NCBI RefSeq assembly: GCF_028640845.1
Contig: NC_080540.1
Coordinates: 49,396,561 to 49,460,560, forward strand
DNA from: Ahaetulla prasina
Lineage: Eukaryota; Chordata; Lepidosauria; Squamata; Colubridae
Direction of reading: 5' to 3'
Length of the DNA: 64,000 bases
Position numbers and translations under genes: made by a program. The notes under the pieces are model-generated. The model ran no database searches. It was given only the letters and a program-made list of their open reading frames with translations, and was not told the origin of the DNA. Of this stretch, positions 22,935 to 32,935 are shown piece by piece. How positions within the stretch are numbered: position 1 is the first letter of the stretch; each line of letters opens with the position of its first letter.

Positions 22935-23098
22935 GTTAGATCAGTGAAGGAGGACACTCAAGACCAGACCAGTGACCACAACTCTTTTATTTAGAGTGAG
23001 ACTTCAGCAACAATACAGGCAGGATGCCCCTCTTTTATACACACCTGGACCAGGTGTCAACCAATAAAATTTGAATGTTTTCTCACCTGAATTCCCCA
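22935..23098. other. LTR-like fragment (weak)
   Basis: The phrases CACAACTCTTTTATTTAGAG and GGATGCCCCTCTTTTATACA look like the antisense of a retroviral-type LTR with a polyadenylation signal. No LTR partner or termini were found. Confidence 0.25.
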
Positions 23099-23100
23099 CC

Positions 23101-23292
23101 AATAGAATAGAATAGAATAGAATAGAATAGAATAGAATAGAATAGAATAGAATAGAATAGAATAGAAGAAGAATAGAATTTTACTGGCCAAGTATGATTG
23201 GCCAAGGAATTTGTCTTGGTGCATATGCTCTCAGTGTACATAAAAGAAAAGATACATTCATCAAGGTACAACATTTACAATATATGCAACAT
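23101..23292 (-). mobile_element. LINE 3' tail with (AATAG)n array
   Basis: About thirteen AATAG units (23,101-23,166) are followed by the antisense of the same 3' UTR seen at 20.98 kb (GAATTTTACTGGCCAAGTAT; AATTTGTCTTGGTGCATATG). It is a very short 5'-truncated insertion. Confidence 0.85.
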
Positions 23293-23324
23293 TATCCCAT
23301 GAAAGAGCTTTTACATTCAGCACA

Positions 23325-23578
23325 AGTAGGGCCTCTGTGGCTCAGACTGGTAACAGCAGCTGCTTGCAATTACTGCAGGTTCAAGCCCCACCAGGCCCAA
23401 GGTTGACTCAGCCTTCCATCCTTTATAAGGTAAGTAAAATGAGGACCCAGATTGTTGGGGGCAATAAGTTGATTTTGTATATAATATACAAATGGATGAA
23501 GACTATTGCTTGACATAGTGTAAGCTGCCCTGAGTCTTCGGAGAAGGGCAGGATATAAATGCAAATAAAAAAAAAAGT
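23325..23578 (+). mobile_element. tRNA-derived SINE with L2-type tail
   Basis: The head is GTGGCTCAGACTGGTAACAG, with B box GGTTCAAGCCCC. The tail is GCCCTGAGTCTTCGGAGAAG, then an A-rich run. It is the same family as at 7.59 kb. Confidence 0.92.
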
Positions 23579-24980
23579 CATCCTTCAGCAGCTGAGAGCT
23601 GGAATACACGTTCTAAGTAGGCCAGCTATCATGGGATTGAGAGGAAAGTTGAGACTGTAAGGAGAACGGGAAGGGAAGTAAAATGCAACAGTGGAACACA
23701 GGTTTAAACAAATTTAAATGGTCATTATCTTTGCACCAAGGGGCAGGGGCAGGGGGAGGTTGTCTTCATTTTGGCTTTTCTTCCAACTTCACTCACCTTT
23801 CCATTGGCTCTTGGAAATATTTTGTACACCTAATCCCTTATGTCACATAGCCCTGGCTTTCTAGAAAAAATACAGATGCTGACAATATATGATAATTATA
23901 ATTATATAATTAAAAACTTGGAATTGTGAAATTTCTGGCATTGTAATGCTTTCTTATATAAGTGTAATAAACACACTTGATTTTTTTACATACAGAATGA
24001 ATATATCAAATCTTTTTCATCCAGAATTCAAAACATGAATTACATAAAAACTTCAATCTCGCATCTTAAATAATATACCTATCTATGTATTTATGAAATT
24101 TCCACAGCTCATCCATCTCACCTTTTAGGGACTAATCAAGGTTTATCTGATTCTTACCAACTTCTATCTTCTATTGGAATGTTTTTCCTCCCTACCCACC
24201 CCGTCTTCAAATCCGATGTATCTCCTGGTGACTGACTAGACAAATCCACACAGTTTTCCTGGCAATATTTTTGGAAGTGGTTTGCTGTTGGTTTTTTTTC
24301 CTGTGGCTGAGAGGGAGTGACTGGCTCAAATTCACCCAGTTGGCTTCATATTTAAGGAGAGATTAAATCCACAGTTTCCCCATTTCTGGGCTTGTGCCCT
24401 TAATATCAAACTGCTTCATACACTACTCTATATAAAAATGCCCAGTATTCTTGTTCAGATTAGTATTACAAGTATTTAATTGAGTGCTCTGGGATGCTTG
24501 TAATACACTAGTATCCATCTCACCAGAGAATGTTGAAAATATGTACAAACTTATTGCTAGCAAAATGTATTACAGAAATCTGGCGCAGCATCTGGAACTG
24601 GCAAGATGAAGGAATCCAAGGTGACCAATGACTCATTAATTCTAAAGAGCATCGGCATCTGCACAGACATCTACAGCTAATCTAGATCTAAATTAATTCT
24701 AACCTATCCCTTAAAAACCGAAGTGATGAAAAATTCAGCCCAGAGGATAACAGCTATACGTAATTTCTTTTAAACCAATTCCTAGATTCAGTCCAGAGAG
24801 CTTTCTTATCTCAGTCAAAAATAAAACTACATAAAAGATAGTGTGATGATACTAGTAATGCTTCATTGCAAAGCAAATCTCTTGAAATTTCTTTAAATAA
24901 GTAAGAATAGCATAAAACTGTACTTGTAGACAGTACTATATCTATTTACTTTGTCCAGCTGATTTGCATCTATACTTATT
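23579..24980. other. No gene recognised
   Basis: About 1.4 kb without recognised repeat or coding signal. Confidence 0.5.
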
Positions 24981-24984
24981 TCTA

Positions 24985-25095
24985 GTTTGTCCCAAAGGTG
25001 CTTTTTTAGGAGGCAACTGGACTTTCTTGTATTCAGTTGCCTTCTGAAAAAAACACCTTTGGGACAACCATGACCTGGATGACTGAGAATCTCTA
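24985..25095. mobile_element. Deleted palindromic MITE
   Basis: GTTTGTCCCAAAGGTGCTTT and GGAGGCAACTGGACTTTCTT are followed directly by the inverse arm (CAGTTGCCTTCTGAAAAAAA, CACCTTTGGGACAACCATGA). It is the family of 15.6-16.3 kb with the loop removed. Confidence 0.78.
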
Positions 25096-25224
25096 GAGAC
25101 TTTTATTTCTAGCTTGTTCTGCATAACTTTGGAAATAACACTAATCCTTTGAAGGCCACATTAATAGTGCCTGAAAGATCCCTAAGATATCATTATGTTT
25201 TAAATCTGTCCAAAAAAATATATA

Positions 25225-26092
25225 AAGTCCTTAACTTACTTGTTCAGTCATTATTCAAAGTTATGATGGCACTGAAAAAGTGATTTATGACTGATTCTCA
25301 CATTTATTGTATTTTTCGGACTACAAGACACACCGGAGTATAAAATGCATCAAGATTTTGAAGAGGAAAACAAGAAAAAAATAGTTTTTGGCCTCAGCAC
25401 ATCTGGTTTTTGCCCTCCCCAGCCCCCAGGAGCACTCTTCAAGTCTCCTAAACCCTCTGTGTGTCCCATTTTCACAAAAAATGGGCCCATTTTGAAAAGG
25501 AAAACAAGAAAAAAAATAGTTTTTGGCCTCTGCACATCTGGTTTTTGCCCTCCCCAGCCCCCAGGTGCACTCTGCAGGCCTCCCAAACCCTCTGTGTATC
25601 CCGTTTTCAGCCTCCCAAACCCCCCATGCATCTCGTTTTTGCCCTCCTCAGCCCCCCAGAGCACTCTGCAGGCCGCCCAACTCTCTGAGCATCCCATTTT
25701 TGCAAAACAGACCTATTTTTGGTGAAAACAGGACACGCGGGGCTGGGTTTCAGGAGGCCAAAAATGGCTGCATTTGGTATATAAGGCACACCAACATTTC
25801 CACCCTCTTTTGGAGGAGGAAGTGTGTCTTATACTCTGAAAAGTACGGTACATCTATTGTGCAATTCCGGCTTTCACATGATCAATATGTGTGTCCTTAG
25901 CAATTGGGAGGATTTATGGGATCAAATGATTGTTTTCTGCAACCTTCCCAATTGGCTTCTGACAAGTCACTTAATGATTGCAGTGATTCACTCAACCACC
26001 ATAACAAATAAGGTCATAACATTGGTCACAACTCACATAACAGTTGCCTCGCTTAGCAGTGGTAGTTCTGGTCCCAGTTGTGATTCTATGTT
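25225..26092 (-). mobile_element. Tc1/mariner-like MITE, split by nested element
   Basis: The left part (CAGTCATTATTCAAAGTTAT; GTGATTTATGACTG) and right part (CACTTAATGATTGCAGTGAT; CATAACAGTTGCCTCGCTTA) are antisense to the MITE at 2.77-3.14 kb. The two parts are separated by 25,308-25,853. Both elements are non-coding. Confidence 0.72.
25308..25853. mobile_element. TACCGTATTTTTCGGAC-type MITE with tandem interior
   Basis: The left end is TTGTATTTTTCGGACTACAA and the right end its inverse, TATACTCTGAAAAGTACGGTA. The interior repeats a block of about 137 bp starting at the GGAAAACAAGAAAAAAATAG phrase (about 25,364 and 25,500). A further partial repeat follows (CCCTCCCCAGCCCCCAGG). The long proline/cysteine-rich frames here (for example 25,345-25,725) come from the repeats and are not genes. 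Confidence 0.75.
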
Positions 26093-26104
26093 GAGAATTA
26101 TGCA

Positions 26105-26645
26105 GTGGTGAGATCCAGTTTTTTTTTACTACCAGTTCTGTGTGCAGGGCCGTGGTGGCTCAGGCTGTAAGATAGCCTGTTATTAAAACACAGCTGCCTG
26201 CAATTACTGCAGGTTCTAGTCCCACCAGGCCCAAGGTTGACTCAGCCTTCCATCCTTTATAAGGTAGGTAAAATGAGGACCCAGATTGTTGGGGGGGCAA
26301 TAAGTTGACTTTGTAAATATACAAATAGAATGAGACTATTGCCTTACACACTGCAAGCCGCCCTGAGTCTTCGGAGAAGGGCGGGATATAAATGTAAATA
26401 AAAATTAAAAAATAAAATAAAATAAAAATGGCAGGGGAAGGATACTGCAAAATCCCCATTCCCTCCCCACTCCTGGGGAAAGGATATTGCAAAATCTCCA
26501 TTCCCACCCCATTCTGGGGCCATCCAGAGATGGTATTTGCCAGTTCTCCGAACTACTCAAAATTTCTGCTGCCGGTTCTCTGAACTGTTCAAAATTTCCA
26601 TACCGGTTTTCCAGAACCTATCAGAACCTGCTGGATTTTACTCCT
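26105..26645. repeat. ACCGGTTCT-type repeat interrupted by a SINE
   Basis: The left part is GTGGTGAGATCCAG to CTACCAGTTCTGTGTG. The right part restarts at GGCAGGGGAAGGATACTGCA and ends ACCTGCTGGATTTTACTCC. The family is the same as at 22.4 and 59.8 kb. The SINE at 26,148-26,430 sits between. Confidence 0.75.
26148..26430 (+). mobile_element. tRNA-derived SINE with L2-type tail, nested
   Basis: The head is CCGTGGTGGCTCAGGCTG, the B box GGTTCTAGTCCC, and the tail GCCGCCCTGAGTCTTCGGAG plus an AAATAAAATAAAATAAA run. It is inserted in the ACCGGTTCT repeat. Confidence 0.92.
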
Positions 26646-27598
26646 GGGATTATGGTCGTTCCAGCTATGGTAATGTTTTAGATAGACTAGTCTGAGTAAT
26701 ACAATTTTATGTTGAAAACTCTGAATGGGCACTGATCCTCAAAATCAAAGTATGTGTAGCAATTAATGTAAAAGAGACAAGTTTTTGGACAATAGCACAG
26801 GAAAGCAAATAGACAATAATAGTTAGGGCTAGTTGAGTATATCTAATGGGATACAACCACAATTTAGCTCAATGTGAGTCACACACTATTAATATCCATT
26901 TATAACTTGCCCAGTATTCTTAGAACTGTTCAGAGGCCGAATCTAAATTTCCCAGTCTTGAATAGGTGATCCGGCTAGGTACTGCATTTATAAGCTGCTG
27001 GAGCTTGAAAAGGAGAATGCTATATAACTATAACAAGAATAAAATACTGTCTTTCAGCCTTAAGCCACATTTCCAGCCAGCTATGATAAGCTCCTGTTAT
27101 TGAGTTAGCAGCTACATTCGTAACTGATAAGTAGCAATATCAGTGGATGTGTTTTATAAAAAGGAGGGTTCAGGGGAGCTATAAAAATGGAGACAATAAA
27201 AATGAATTGTTCATGTTTCGCTGGTTTGGATATCTTCATATCTTTGTCTAGATGATCCACTCAGCTTTTCTTTTCCCCTTACTAAGTCATTACAGTACAA
27301 TATTCTGTTATCCTGGCTGACTGCCAAGAGTATGCCTTCTAACCATATGCATTATGTAAACCTAAAAAGCCACTGTTTCCAAATTGCTCAGTTCAGTAAG
27401 AATTTGAAAGCAAATGGCATAAAAGTAGATTAGCTCCTTTCAAATATTTCTATTGACCACCCACCTTAATCAATAGCTTCTAAAATCGTATGAAAGCACT
27501 TTTTCCCTACACACTATAGATTCAGTCTGTTGTGACCTAAATTTTAAACATGAAGTTTGTAAATCTTTGACTGACAAGCTATTGACTACAAAGATTGT
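26646..27598. other. No gene recognised
   Basis: About 950 bp without recognised features. Confidence 0.5.
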
Positions 27599-27599
27599 C

Positions 27600-27993
27600 A
27601 AAGATTGCTGGAACTGGGTATGTCTAGTTTGATGAAAAGAAAGACTAGGGGTGACATGATAGCAGTGTTCCAATGTCTCAGGGATTGCCACAAAGAAGAG
27701 GGAGTCAAATTATTCTCCAAAGCACCTGAGGGTAGAACAAGAAGCAATGGATGGAAACTAATCAAGGAGAGAAGCAACCTAGAACTAAGGAAAAATTTCC
27801 TGACAGTTAGAACAATTAATCAGTAGAATTAGTCAGGAACCCTGACACAACTTCCCTTCAGAAATTGTAAATGCTCCAATACTGGAAGTTTTTAAGAAGA
27901 AATTGGATAATCATTTGTCTGAAATGGTGTAGGTTTTCTTGCCTAAGCAGGGGATTGGACTAGAAGACCTCCAATGTCCCTTCCAACTCTGTT
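27600..27993 (+). mobile_element. CR1-L3 LINE 3' end
   Basis: The frame reads LELGMSSLMKRKTRGDMIAV, then [20 protein letters not shown]. An extra 30 bp or so (GAATTAGTCAGGAACCCTGA) interrupts the usual order. The 3' phrase TTGGACTAGAAGACCTCCAA leads directly into the pentanucleotide array. Confidence 0.88.
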
Positions 27994-28191
27994 ATTCTAT
28001 TCTATTCTATTCTATTCTATTCTATTCTATTCTATTCTATTCTATTCTATTCTATTCTGTTCTGTTCTGTTCTGTTCTGTTCTGTTCTGTTCTGCTCTGC
28101 TCTGCTCTGCTCTGCTCTGCTCTGCTCTGCTCTGCTCTGCTCTATTCTATTCTATTCTATTCTATTCTATTCTATTCTATTCTATTCTATT
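27994..28191. repeat. Four-block pentanucleotide array
   Basis: In order: 13 ATTCT units (27,994-28,058), 7 GTTCT (28,059-28,093), 10 GCTCT (28,094-28,143) and 9 ATTCT (28,144-28,188), then ATTTATA. It was seeded at the CR1-L3 3' end. The overlapping SILFYS/CSALL frames are artefacts of the repeat. Confidence 0.97.
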
Positions 28192-29067
28192 TATAATTTC
28201 AGTGTGTTAATTGGTGGGAGGTGGTCTTGTTTGTTCTTTTTGGCAGCTTATGCAAAATGTTTGATGTACCTCATCTGCCTCTTAATAAAATTGCTGCTTG
28301 TAGATGCTGTCCCTGTCAGCAACAGTCCATCTTAGCGATTGTGCAGGGTCGGAAGAATCTATATTTTATTATATATCATCAATTCAGGAAGAATCATTAG
28401 TGATTATTGTAAATTAAACATTTTTAACATTATATCAGAGTTTAGGCAGCGCAACTAGTATTATGAGATAAACCCAGGAGCAAAACACAGCACACAGAAC
28501 CTTTTAGATAAATAACAGTGGTTTATATACAGCTAAATATTTACAGACTTATACATGGTTAAATACCTTATCATGCAGCTACTGACACACAGAGAGCAAT
28601 GAGATATACGAGAGAGAACATGAGGAGAAGTCATGAGAAGAAATGCCCTCTAATGGCTTCCCTTAAATAGGCAGCCTCTTACCCAGTTTCTTAAAGTGGC
28701 AGTAACCCTGCTGCCTCATTTCATTGCATCTGCTTCCGGTTGCCTCCACTTACAACTTCTCATCAGCTTAGAGCTATTAACTATTCATAATCTGACACAT
28801 AAATATTAGGAAATCTCTTTTATATGGTAGCACCAAGATCACCATCTTGGTGGCTCTGCAGAGCATTTCATGCTAGGTCTGAGGGAATGAACATAATATC
28901 TGCATGTTACCACATCTGCATGCTGCATCCTTTTTTATTAAGGATTTTGGTTTTAGTAGTAAAATCTAATTCAAACTAAACTTAAGGGAAAAAATAATAG
29001 AATAAAAAGGGCAAGAAAAGAAAAAAGGAAGAATATGATAAAGAATATATATATTACACACACTTAC
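28192..29067. other. No gene; possible LTR-like or L1 3' remnants
   Basis: ACACAGCACACAGAACCTTT to TTATACATGGTTAAATACC (about 28,480-28,570) looks LTR-like but has no partner. From about 28,930 an A-rich stretch precedes the PLE cluster. Neither is firm. Confidence 0.3.
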
Positions 29068-29403
29068 AAACATACTAATCTCGAACGGATTCCAAAGAAA
29101 CACAATTACAAACCTAATCCAAAGAGACACTCAACCCAAAAACCAAGACACAGAACAAAACAATGGCATCGCCCTCCTCCCATACATCAAAGGCACTACA
29201 GATAAAATCAGCAAAATTCTTCACAAACACATCAAGATAGCCTTCTGCACAGACCAAAAAATAGCCAACATCTTAAGAAACCCCAAAGACAAGATCCAGC
29301 TAGAAAACCAAGGAGTCTATGAAATACCATGCAAAATCTGCCCAGCAACATACATTGGACAAACTAATAGGAGAATAAATGCACAGAACACATAGAAGAA
29401 TGC
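29068..29403 (+). pseudogene. PLE fragment: RT C-terminus and start of GIY-YIG
   Basis: The frame reads QNNGIALLPYIKGTTDKISK, then NPKDKIQLENQGVYEIPCKI, CPATYIGQTNRRINA. It matches the PLE copies at 41.2-41.45 and 47.7-47.9 kb but differs at many sites (KICPA for TTCPT), so it is an older or different subfamily copy. It stops at IEE because a LINE is inserted there; the GIY-YIG domain resumes at 31,192. Confidence 0.85.
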
Positions 29404-31192
29404 AATGACGAAACAGTCAAAGCAAACCTCTTCAACATTTTCTTTGGCTCAGTTTTTGTTAACTCCGATAACACATATCCAACATTCCACAAACGAACCA
29501 GCAATGACCATGATGATTTAACTCATATAGATTTCACAGAAGACAACATTGGTAAAGCCCTTCACAACTTAAAACCATCGCTTTCTATTGGACCCGATGG
29601 ACTATGTGCATATTTCTTAAAAAAACTTTCCATTAATATAGCTGAACCCCTAAGTATTATCTTTGATAAAGCTTTCACTACCAGTTCTCTTCCCAAACTT
29701 TGGTCACTAGCCACAGTCATCCCCATCTTCAAAAAAGGAGACCCCAGCTTAGTCGAAAACTACAGACCGATCTCCCTTTGCTGCGTCACCTGCAAAGTCA
29801 TGGAATCTATCATCAACCAATCCATTACCTCACACTTAGAAACTAACAACCTACTCTCCAACAAACAATTTGGTTTCAGGAAAAAGTTATCATGTAACTT
29901 ACAACTTCTCCACTGCAAAAACATATGGACTTCAAATCTAGATCAAGGCAAATCAATAGATGCAATCTACATAGACTTCTGCAAAGCTTTTGACTCAGTA
30001 GTACACGATAAACTTCTCCTTAAACTAACATCCTATGGCATCTCAGGACCCCTCCACAAATGGATATCTGCTTTTCTGTCTAACAGACAACAAGTGGTCA
30101 AAATTGGCAATGCTTTATCAAATCCTGTTCCTGTCAAGAGTGGCGTTCCTCAAGGCAGCATCCTTGGACCAACACTCTTTATTCTATACATTAATGATCT
30201 TTGTGACCATATCTCAAGTAATTGTGTTCTCTTTGCTGACGATGTCAAACTATTTAACACCACAGACAACACTTCTATCATTCAAAACGACCTTGACCAT
30301 CTAACCGCTTGGTCTAAACTTGGCAGCTCCAAATTTCAACCAGCAAATGCTCAGTCTTACATATAGGAAAAAAGAACTCTAAAACTAAGTACATACTAGA
30401 TGGACATTACCTTACAGACGACCCCCATCCCGTTAAAGACCTTGGAGTTTTCATGTCAAATGATCTAAGTGCCAAAGCCCACTGCAACTACATAGCAAAA
30501 AAAGCTCTAAGAGTTGTAAACCTAATTTTGCGTAGCTTCTTTTCCAAAAACACCACACTACTAACCAGAGCATATAAAACATTTGCTAGACCAATTCTAG
30601 AATACAGCTCACCTGTTTGGAACCCTCACCACATCTCTGACATCAATACAATTGAGCGTGTCCAGAAATATTTTACAAGAAGAGTTCTCCATTCCTCTGA
30701 AAACAACAAAATACCTTATCCCACCAGACTTGAAATCCTAGGCTTAGAAAACTTGGAACTCCGTCGCCTTCGACAAGACCTAAGTTTAACTCACAGAATC
30801 ATCTATTGTAATGTCCTTCCTGTCAAAGACTACTTCAGCTTTAATTGCAATAATACAAGGGCAACCAATAGATTTAAACTTAATGTAAACCGCTTTAATC
30901 TAGATTGCAGAAAATATGACTTCTGCAACAGAATCATCAGTGCTTGGAATACTTTACCTGACTCTGTGGTCTCTTCCCATAATCCTAAAAGCTTTAACCA
31001 AAAACTTTCTACTATTGACCTCACCCCATTCCTAAGAGGACCATAAGGGGCGTGCATAAGCGCACAAACGTGCCTACCGTTCCTGTCCTATTGTTTTCTT
31101 TTCTTCTTCCTATATATGTTTATATGTGTATATACTATATAATCTTTTTGTATGATGTTGTGACAAAATAAATAAATAAATAAATAAATAAA
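29404..31192 (+). mobile_element. Jockey/CR1-group LINE copy 1, inserted in PLE GIY-YIG
   Basis: A 5'-truncated non-LTR element lacking endonuclease. It starts in the pre-RT linker and ends with GGGGCGTGCATAAGCGCAC, a short 3' UTR and GTTGTGACAAAAT(AAAT)n. The host PLE sequence continues on both sides (HIEE before; HKIAVRKEEK after), so the LINE broke the PLE endonuclease. Its RT 3' half is repeated with about 99% identity by eye at 37.55-38.87 kb. Other members: 31.66-32.93 kb (amplified piece) and 62.8-64.0 kb. Confidence 0.9.
29407..31046 (+). pseudogene. LINE RT protein (CR1/Rex-like), frameshifted
   Basis: Non-LTR reverse transcriptase. The frame is open from about 29,371 through GPDGLCAYFLKK, ENYRPISLCCVTCKVMESII, NKQFGFRKKLSC, IYIDFCKAFDSVVHDKLL (motif A Asp), SGVPQGSILGPTLFILYIND and VLFADDVKLF (FADD active site). 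It closes at AQSYI, about 30,366. A frameshift near 30,340 moves the rest to another frame (30,453-31,046: FARPILEYSSPVWNP, INTIERVQKYFTRRVL, LEILGLENLELRRLRQDL, ending TPFLRGP). There is no endonuclease. A Rex1-like affiliation is possible from the C-terminal block but not certain. The same frameshift occurs in copy 2. Confidence 0.9.
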
Positions 31193-31436
31193 ACACAAGA
31201 TTGCAGTCAGAAAAGAAGAAAAAACTTCATCTCTTTTCCAACACCTTAAAGCAAAAGGACATGACATTGATTTTGAAGGAACCAAATTAATCTCCAGAAC
31301 TGAACACTACCACAAGAGAATAATTATGGAAGCCATAGAAATAGAGAAACAGCCCCATAACATGAATAAACGTGACGATACCTCCCGCTTACCAAACATC
31401 TGAAAACTAGCCCTAGTCAAGAAATGAATCCCAGCT
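31192..31436 (+). pseudogene. PLE GIY-YIG remainder and C-terminus
   Basis: The frame reads HKIAVRKEEKTSSLFQHLKA, KGHDIDFEGTKLISRTEHYH, KRIIMEAIEIEKQPHNMNKR, DDTSRLP, then a stop. It is the continuation of the PLE piece ending at 29,403, separated from it by the LINE insertion. The conserved glutamate region RIIMEAIEIE matches the catalytic Glu area of GIY-YIG domains. Confidence 0.82.
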
Positions 31437-31662
31437 ACAAAAATTGACACCAACACATGACAGGACCTCAAACTCAGAACCAGACCAGGGCCCAAAATGC
31501 TACTTCCCACACAAACATCAACACATGACAAGACCTTGAACTCGGAACCAGACCAGGGCCAAAATGCTACTCCTGACACAAACATCAACACATAACAGGA
31601 CCTCGAACTCGAAACCAGACCAGGACCCAAAATGCTACTCCTGACACAAACATCAACACATG
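31437..31662. repeat. About 65-bp minisatellite (PLE C-terminal region)
   Basis: About 3.3 units of a block marked by CACACAAACATCAACACATG, ACCAGACCAGGGCC and AAAATGCTAC. The same minisatellite recurs at 32.94-33.62, 34.17-34.39, 39.12-39.33 and 45.31-45.80 kb. On the plus strand some copies stay open, encoding about 22 residues per unit (NQTRAQNATS-type). Confidence 0.9.
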
Positions 31663-31663
31663 A

Positions 31664-32840
31664 CAAGACCTAAGTTTAACTCACAGAATCATCTATTGTA
31701 ATGTCCTTCCTGTCAAAGACTACTTCAGCTTTAATTGCAATAATACAAGGGCAACCAATAGATTTAAACTTAATGTAAACCGCTTTAATCTAGATTGCAG
31801 AAAATATGACTTCTGCAACAGAATCATCTATTGTAATGTCCTTCCTGTCAAAGACTACTTCAGCTTTAATTGCAATAATACAAGGGCAACCAATAGATTT
31901 AAACTTAATGTAAACCGCTTTAATCTAGATTGCAGAAAATATGACTTCTGCAACAGAATCATCTATTGTAATGTCCTTCCTGTCAAAGACTACTTCAGCT
32001 TTAATTGCAATAATACAAGGGCAACCAATAGATTTAAACTTAATGTAAACCGCTTTAATCTAGATTGCAGAAAATATGACTTCTGCAACAGAATCATCTA
32101 TTGTAATGTCCTTCCTGTCAAAGACTACTTCAGCTTTAATTGCAATAATACAAGGGCAACCAATAGATTTAAACTTAATGTAAACCGCTTTAATCTAGAT
32201 TGCAGAAAATATGACTTCTGCAACAGAATCATCTATTGTAATGTCCTTCCTGTCAAAGACTACTTCAGCTTTAATTGCAATAATACAAGGGCAACCAATA
32301 GATTTAAACTTAATGTAAACCGCTTTAATCTAGATTGCAGAAAATATGACTTCTGCAACAGAATCATCTATTGTAATGTCCTTCCTGTCAAAGACTACTT
32401 CAGCTTTAATTGCAATAATACAAGGGCAACCAATAGATTTAAACTTAATGTAAACCGCTTTAATCTAGATTGCAGAAAATATGACTTCTGCAACAGAATC
32501 ATCTATTGTAATGTCCTTCCTGTCAAAGACTACTTCAGCTTTAATTGCAATAATACAAGGGCAACCAATAGATTTAAACTTAATGTAAACCGCTTTAATC
32601 TAGATTGCAGAAAATATGACTTCTGCAACAGAATCATCTATTGTAATGTCCTTCCTGTCAAAGTCTACTTCAGCTTTAATTGCAATAATACAAGGGCAAC
32701 CAATAGATTTAAACTTAATGTAAACCGCTTTAATCTAGATTGCAGAAAATATGACTTCTGCAACAGAATCATCAGTGCTTGGAATACTTTACCTGACTCT
32801 GTGGTCTCTTCCCATAATCCTAAAAGCTTTAACCAAAACT
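31664..32840 (+). repeat. 135-bp x 8 in-frame tandem array of a LINE C-terminal segment
   Basis: Eight exact 135-bp units begin at 31,686, 31,821, 31,956, 32,091, 32,226, 32,361, 32,496 and 32,631. I noticed a single substitution, GAC to GTC in the last unit near 32,662. Each unit is 45 codons and encodes RIIYCNVLPVKDYFSFNCNN plus 25 more residues ending YDFCN. The frame is open from 31,664 to the stop at 32,966 (434 codons), but contains no ATG, GTG, TTG or CTG until 32,858. In the single-copy LINE this 135-bp segment is bounded by the 11-bp direct repeat ACAGAATCATC (30,793 and 30,928), which explains the unit ends. Confidence 0.95.
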
Positions 32841-32935
32841 CTTTATTCTATACATTAATGATCTTTGTGACCATATCTCAAGTAATTGTGTTCTCTTTGC
32901 TGACGATGTCAAACTATTTAACACCACAGACAGAA
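32841..32935 (+). pseudogene. Displaced LINE RT active-site piece
   Basis: In its own frame it encodes LFILYINDLCDHIS and VLFADDVKLFNTTD, i.e. the FADD box. Here it lies downstream of the C-terminal segment, the reverse of normal order. The junction to the next PLE piece falls on the shared word CACCACAGACA. Confidence 0.85.

Noticed and set aside
25345..25900. Proline/cysteine-rich open frames as a secreted protein gene
   Set aside because: Frames on both strands arise from the tandem interior of a MITE with inverted ends.
27939..28210. Open frames with SILFYS / CSALL repeats
   Set aside because: They are translations of the ATTCT/GTTCT/GCTCT array and carry no other sequence.
28470..28910. 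Solo LTR
   Set aside because: Wording resembles LTRs, but no TG...CA ends or target duplication were found.
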